DNA from: an uncultured Rhodospirillaceae bacterium
Lineage (GTDB): Bacteria > Pseudomonadota > Alphaproteobacteria > Thalassobaculales > Thalassobaculaceae
Assembly (NCBI GenBank): GCA_937891725.1
Contig: CALAHL010000172.1
Coordinates: forward strand, 1 to 8,163
DNA: 8,163 bases
Direction of reading: 5' to 3'
Shown here: positions 6,509 to 8,163 of the stretch, one piece after another
Position numbering within the stretch: position 1 is the stretch's first letter
Layout of the letters: each line of letters begins with the position of its first letter
The notes under the pieces: model-generated
The model's database searches: none
What the model saw: the letters and a program-made list of their open reading frames with translations, nothing else
Told to the model about the DNA's origin: nothing
Translations under genes and position numbers: made by a program

Positions 6509-7549
6509 ATGAAAGCCATCACTGTCGGGTCTGCCACTGTCGACGTCATCGCGACCGTACCCAGCGCCGATATCGAGCGCATGACGCTTCAGAACCGTCA
6601 CACCTCGTTTCTGCTTCTGGAGCCGGGCAAGAAGGTCGACGCCCGCTCGGTGGTTCGGCAGACCGGCGGCGGCGCCATCAATGCGGCGGTCTCGCTCAGC
6701 CGCCAAGGGTTCAAGGTCGCGGCCCTGGTCAAGCTTGGGGCCGACCCGGACGCCGAAACCATCCTCAGCTGTCTGCGCGACGAAGGCATCGACACCTCGC
6801 TGGTCCGGCATAGCGAGACCGAAACCACCGCCGTGTCCGTGATGATCGCCTCCCATGACCGAAACGCCGCGATCTTCACCCACCGGGGGGCGAACCGCAC
6901 CATGGAGGTTGCCGACGTTCCCGTCGCAGCCTTTTCGGGCGCCGGACTGGTGTACGTCACCAATCTCAGCAACGCGTCGGTCGAGCGGTTTCCCGACATT
7001 CTGGCCAGGGCGAAGACCGCCAGCGCTTTCGTGGCGGTGAACCCCGGGATCCTGCAGCTGACCCAGAAGACCAACGAGTTCTTTGACAATCTGCGCAATG
7101 CCGATCTGTTCACCTGCAATTTCGACGAAGCGCGCGTTCTGGTGCCCACCCTGGTCGACCGTATGGGTTGGGACAAACACGAGGGCCAGGCGCATGGCGA
7201 GGGACCGCTGCCGGAATTGACGATCGAAGGGTTCCACCTGCCGCTCGAGGATTATTTCAGACGTGTCCACAACCACGGACCCCGCTTCGTGGCGGTGACC
7301 ATGGGCGGCGACGGGGCTTATCTGTCCGACGCGCAGAACGGTATCCATTTCGAGCCGACGCTGGAGGTCGAGGTGGTGGGAACCGCCGGAGCGGGGGACG
7401 CCTTCGCCTCGACACTTGCCGGCAGTCTGGTTCGCGGCCTGCCGATTGCCGCTGCCGCCAAGCTGGCGGCACGAAACGCCGCCTCGGTGGTCAGCTTCAT
7501 CGATACCCAGACCGGTTTGCTGACTTTGGATGCGCTGGAGAAGAGTTAG
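6509..7549 (+). CDS. PfkB/ribokinase-family carbohydrate kinase
   Basis: The product is a 346-residue kinase of the PfkB (ribokinase) family, which phosphorylates sugars, sugar acids or nucleosides with ATP. Substrate-side motif TGGGAIN is at 52-58 (PfkB signature 1 region). The C-terminal signature GTAGAGDAF at 291-299 carries the anion-hole Gly-Ala-Gly and catalytic base D297. Most relatives have D-T-x-G-A-G-D; here the first Asp is Gly291. TMGGDGA at 264-270 precedes it. It is longer than typical family members (about 300-320 residues). The excess appears to be a polar, His- and Glu-rich insert around 213-255, between NFDEA (204-208) and the nucleotide-binding core. The substrate is not predictable from sequence. 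The ATG at 6509 has a weak, distant AAAGG. Its TAG stop overlaps the stop of the opposing SDR gene by three bases. Confidence 0.88.
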   Translation: MKAITVGSATVDVIATVPSADIERMTLQNRHTSFLLLEPGKKVDARSVVRQTGGGAINAAVSLSRQGFKVAALVKLGADPDAETILSCLRDEGIDTSLVRHSETETTAVSVMIASHDRNAAIFTHRGANRTMEVADVPVAAFSGAGLVYVTNLSNASVERFPDILARAKTASAFVAVNPGILQLTQKTNEFFDNLRNADLFTCNFDEARVLVPTLVDRMGWDKHEGQAHGEGPLPELTIEGFHLPLEDYFRRVHNHGPRFVAVTMGGDGAYLSDAQNGIHFEPTLEVEVVGTAGAGDAFASTLAGSLVRGLPIAAAAKLAARNAASVVSFIDTQTGLLTLDALEKS

Positions 7550-8163
7550 TACGTCGCCCGGCCACCCGAGAGATCAAACACGGCACCGGTCGAGAACGAG
7601 CACTCCGTCGAACACAACCACTGCACCATCGCGGCACACTCATCTGCCGAGCCCAGGCGTTTGAGCGGGCTTTTATTCAACATGATCTCCACATGGGCGT
7701 CCGACATGTTCTTGACCATGTCGGTATCAAGGGCCGCAGGCGCCACCGCGTTCGCCAGCACACCGGTCCCCGCCAACTCCTTGCCCAGCGCCTTGGTCAG
7801 CCCGATCACCGCCGCTTTGGAGGCGGAATAGATCGGCGCGTTGGGGGTGCCCTCCTTACCGGCCAGACTGGCGATGTTGACGATCCGGCCCCAACCCGCC
7901 GCCACCATCTTCGGAGCCGCATGCTTGCAGAGCAGGAAGGTGCCGGTCAGATTGACCCGCATCACCGCTTCGAAATCCGCCAGCGGATATTTCGTCACCG
8001 GCACCGTCGGCCCGGCGATGCCTGCAGAATTGACCAGCACATGGACGGCATCCAATCCACCGATGGCGTCCGCGACCGCATTCTCATCCCCGACATCCAA
8101 CGCCCGCGTTGAAACCCGCGCGCCCGACAGGCTCTTGGCGGCTGCCGCCAGCGCCGTCTCATC
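7546..8163 (-). CDS. FabG-like SDR oxidoreductase, C-terminal part (start outside window)
   Basis: This covers the last 205 codons of a classical SDR (3-oxoacyl-ACP reductase/FabG-like); the cofactor-binding N-terminus lies beyond the right edge. The frame is open to the last base, so a TTG at 8100 is internal, not a start. Motifs in order are LVNSAGIAG (the NNAG motif, with Ser for the second Asn), MRVNLTGTF with the conserved Asn, NIASLAGKEG with the catalytic Ser, and Y-S-A-S-K giving the catalytic Tyr-x3-Lys. AVAPAALDTDM follows, where most relatives have PG instead of PA, then the terminal LSGGRATY typical of FabG-like enzymes. The reaction is NAD(P)H-dependent interconversion of a ketone and an alcohol; the substrate is unknown, and FabG proper cannot be claimed because no fatty-acid genes are adjacent. 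Its TAA stop (7548-7546) overlaps the PfkB stop, so the two genes converge with no intergenic space. Confidence 0.9.
   Translation of the reverse strand, partial: DETALAAAAKSLSGARVSTRALDVGDENAVADAIGGLDAVHVLVNSAGIAGPTVPVTKYPLADFEAVMRVNLTGTFLLCKHAAPKMVAAGWGRIVNIASLAGKEGTPNAPIYSASKAAVIGLTKALGKELAGTGVLANAVAPAALDTDMVKNMSDAHVEIMLNKSPLKRLGSADECAAMVQWLCSTECSFSTGAVFDLSGGRATY

Overview
The window comes from a GC-rich bacterium, and the gene at 367-762 (minus) is a recognisable GcrA, a cell-cycle regulator essentially restricted to Alphaproteobacteria. Together with GANTC (CcrM-type) sites in its upstream region and the mix of SDR, flavin reductase and PrpF-family enzymes, this suggests an alphaproteobacterial chromosome. 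A Rhodospirillales-like host is a guess; the order cannot be fixed from this sequence alone. No rRNA, tRNA, CRISPR array, insertion sequence or phage gene was seen.

Layout. Left block, all minus strand: the N-terminal 93 codons of an NAD-type short-chain dehydrogenase cut by the window edge (1-279), gcrA (367-762), a 164-bp regulatory gap containing an exact DnaA box and three GANTC sites, and a flavin reductase (927-1580). A divergent 106-bp gap with an 18-bp palindrome leads to a UDP-glucuronate decarboxylase (UXS-like) gene on the plus strand (1687-2637). It is complete except that the codon for an expected tryptophan is TAG. It converges on a zinc-independent MDR/quinone-oxidoreductase-like gene (2661-3665, minus).

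Right block: five collinear plus-strand genes follow: a diacylglycerol-kinase-type lipid kinase (3831-4751), the copper sensor cueR (4813-5217), a 28-codon single-pass membrane ORF whose ATG overlaps the cueR stop (5217-5303), a PrpF-family isomerase (5334-6476) and a PfkB-family sugar/nucleoside kinase (6509-7549). The last gene is a FabG-like SDR on the minus strand (7546-8163, N-terminus outside the window). Its stop codon overlaps that of the kinase.

How the genes relate. Most look like independent housekeeping or accessory units. The connected parts are: (i) gcrA with a promoter region that looks wired to DnaA and to CcrM methylation, matching the known Caulobacter circuit; (ii) cueR with a translationally coupled micro-membrane protein; (iii) prpF-pfkB-SDR, which could belong to one small-acid or sugar pathway, although no substrate can be read from the sequence. 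I do not see a clearly new multi-gene system. The observations most worth following are the amber codon in the decarboxylase, the gcrA upstream region and the cueR-coupled small ORF.
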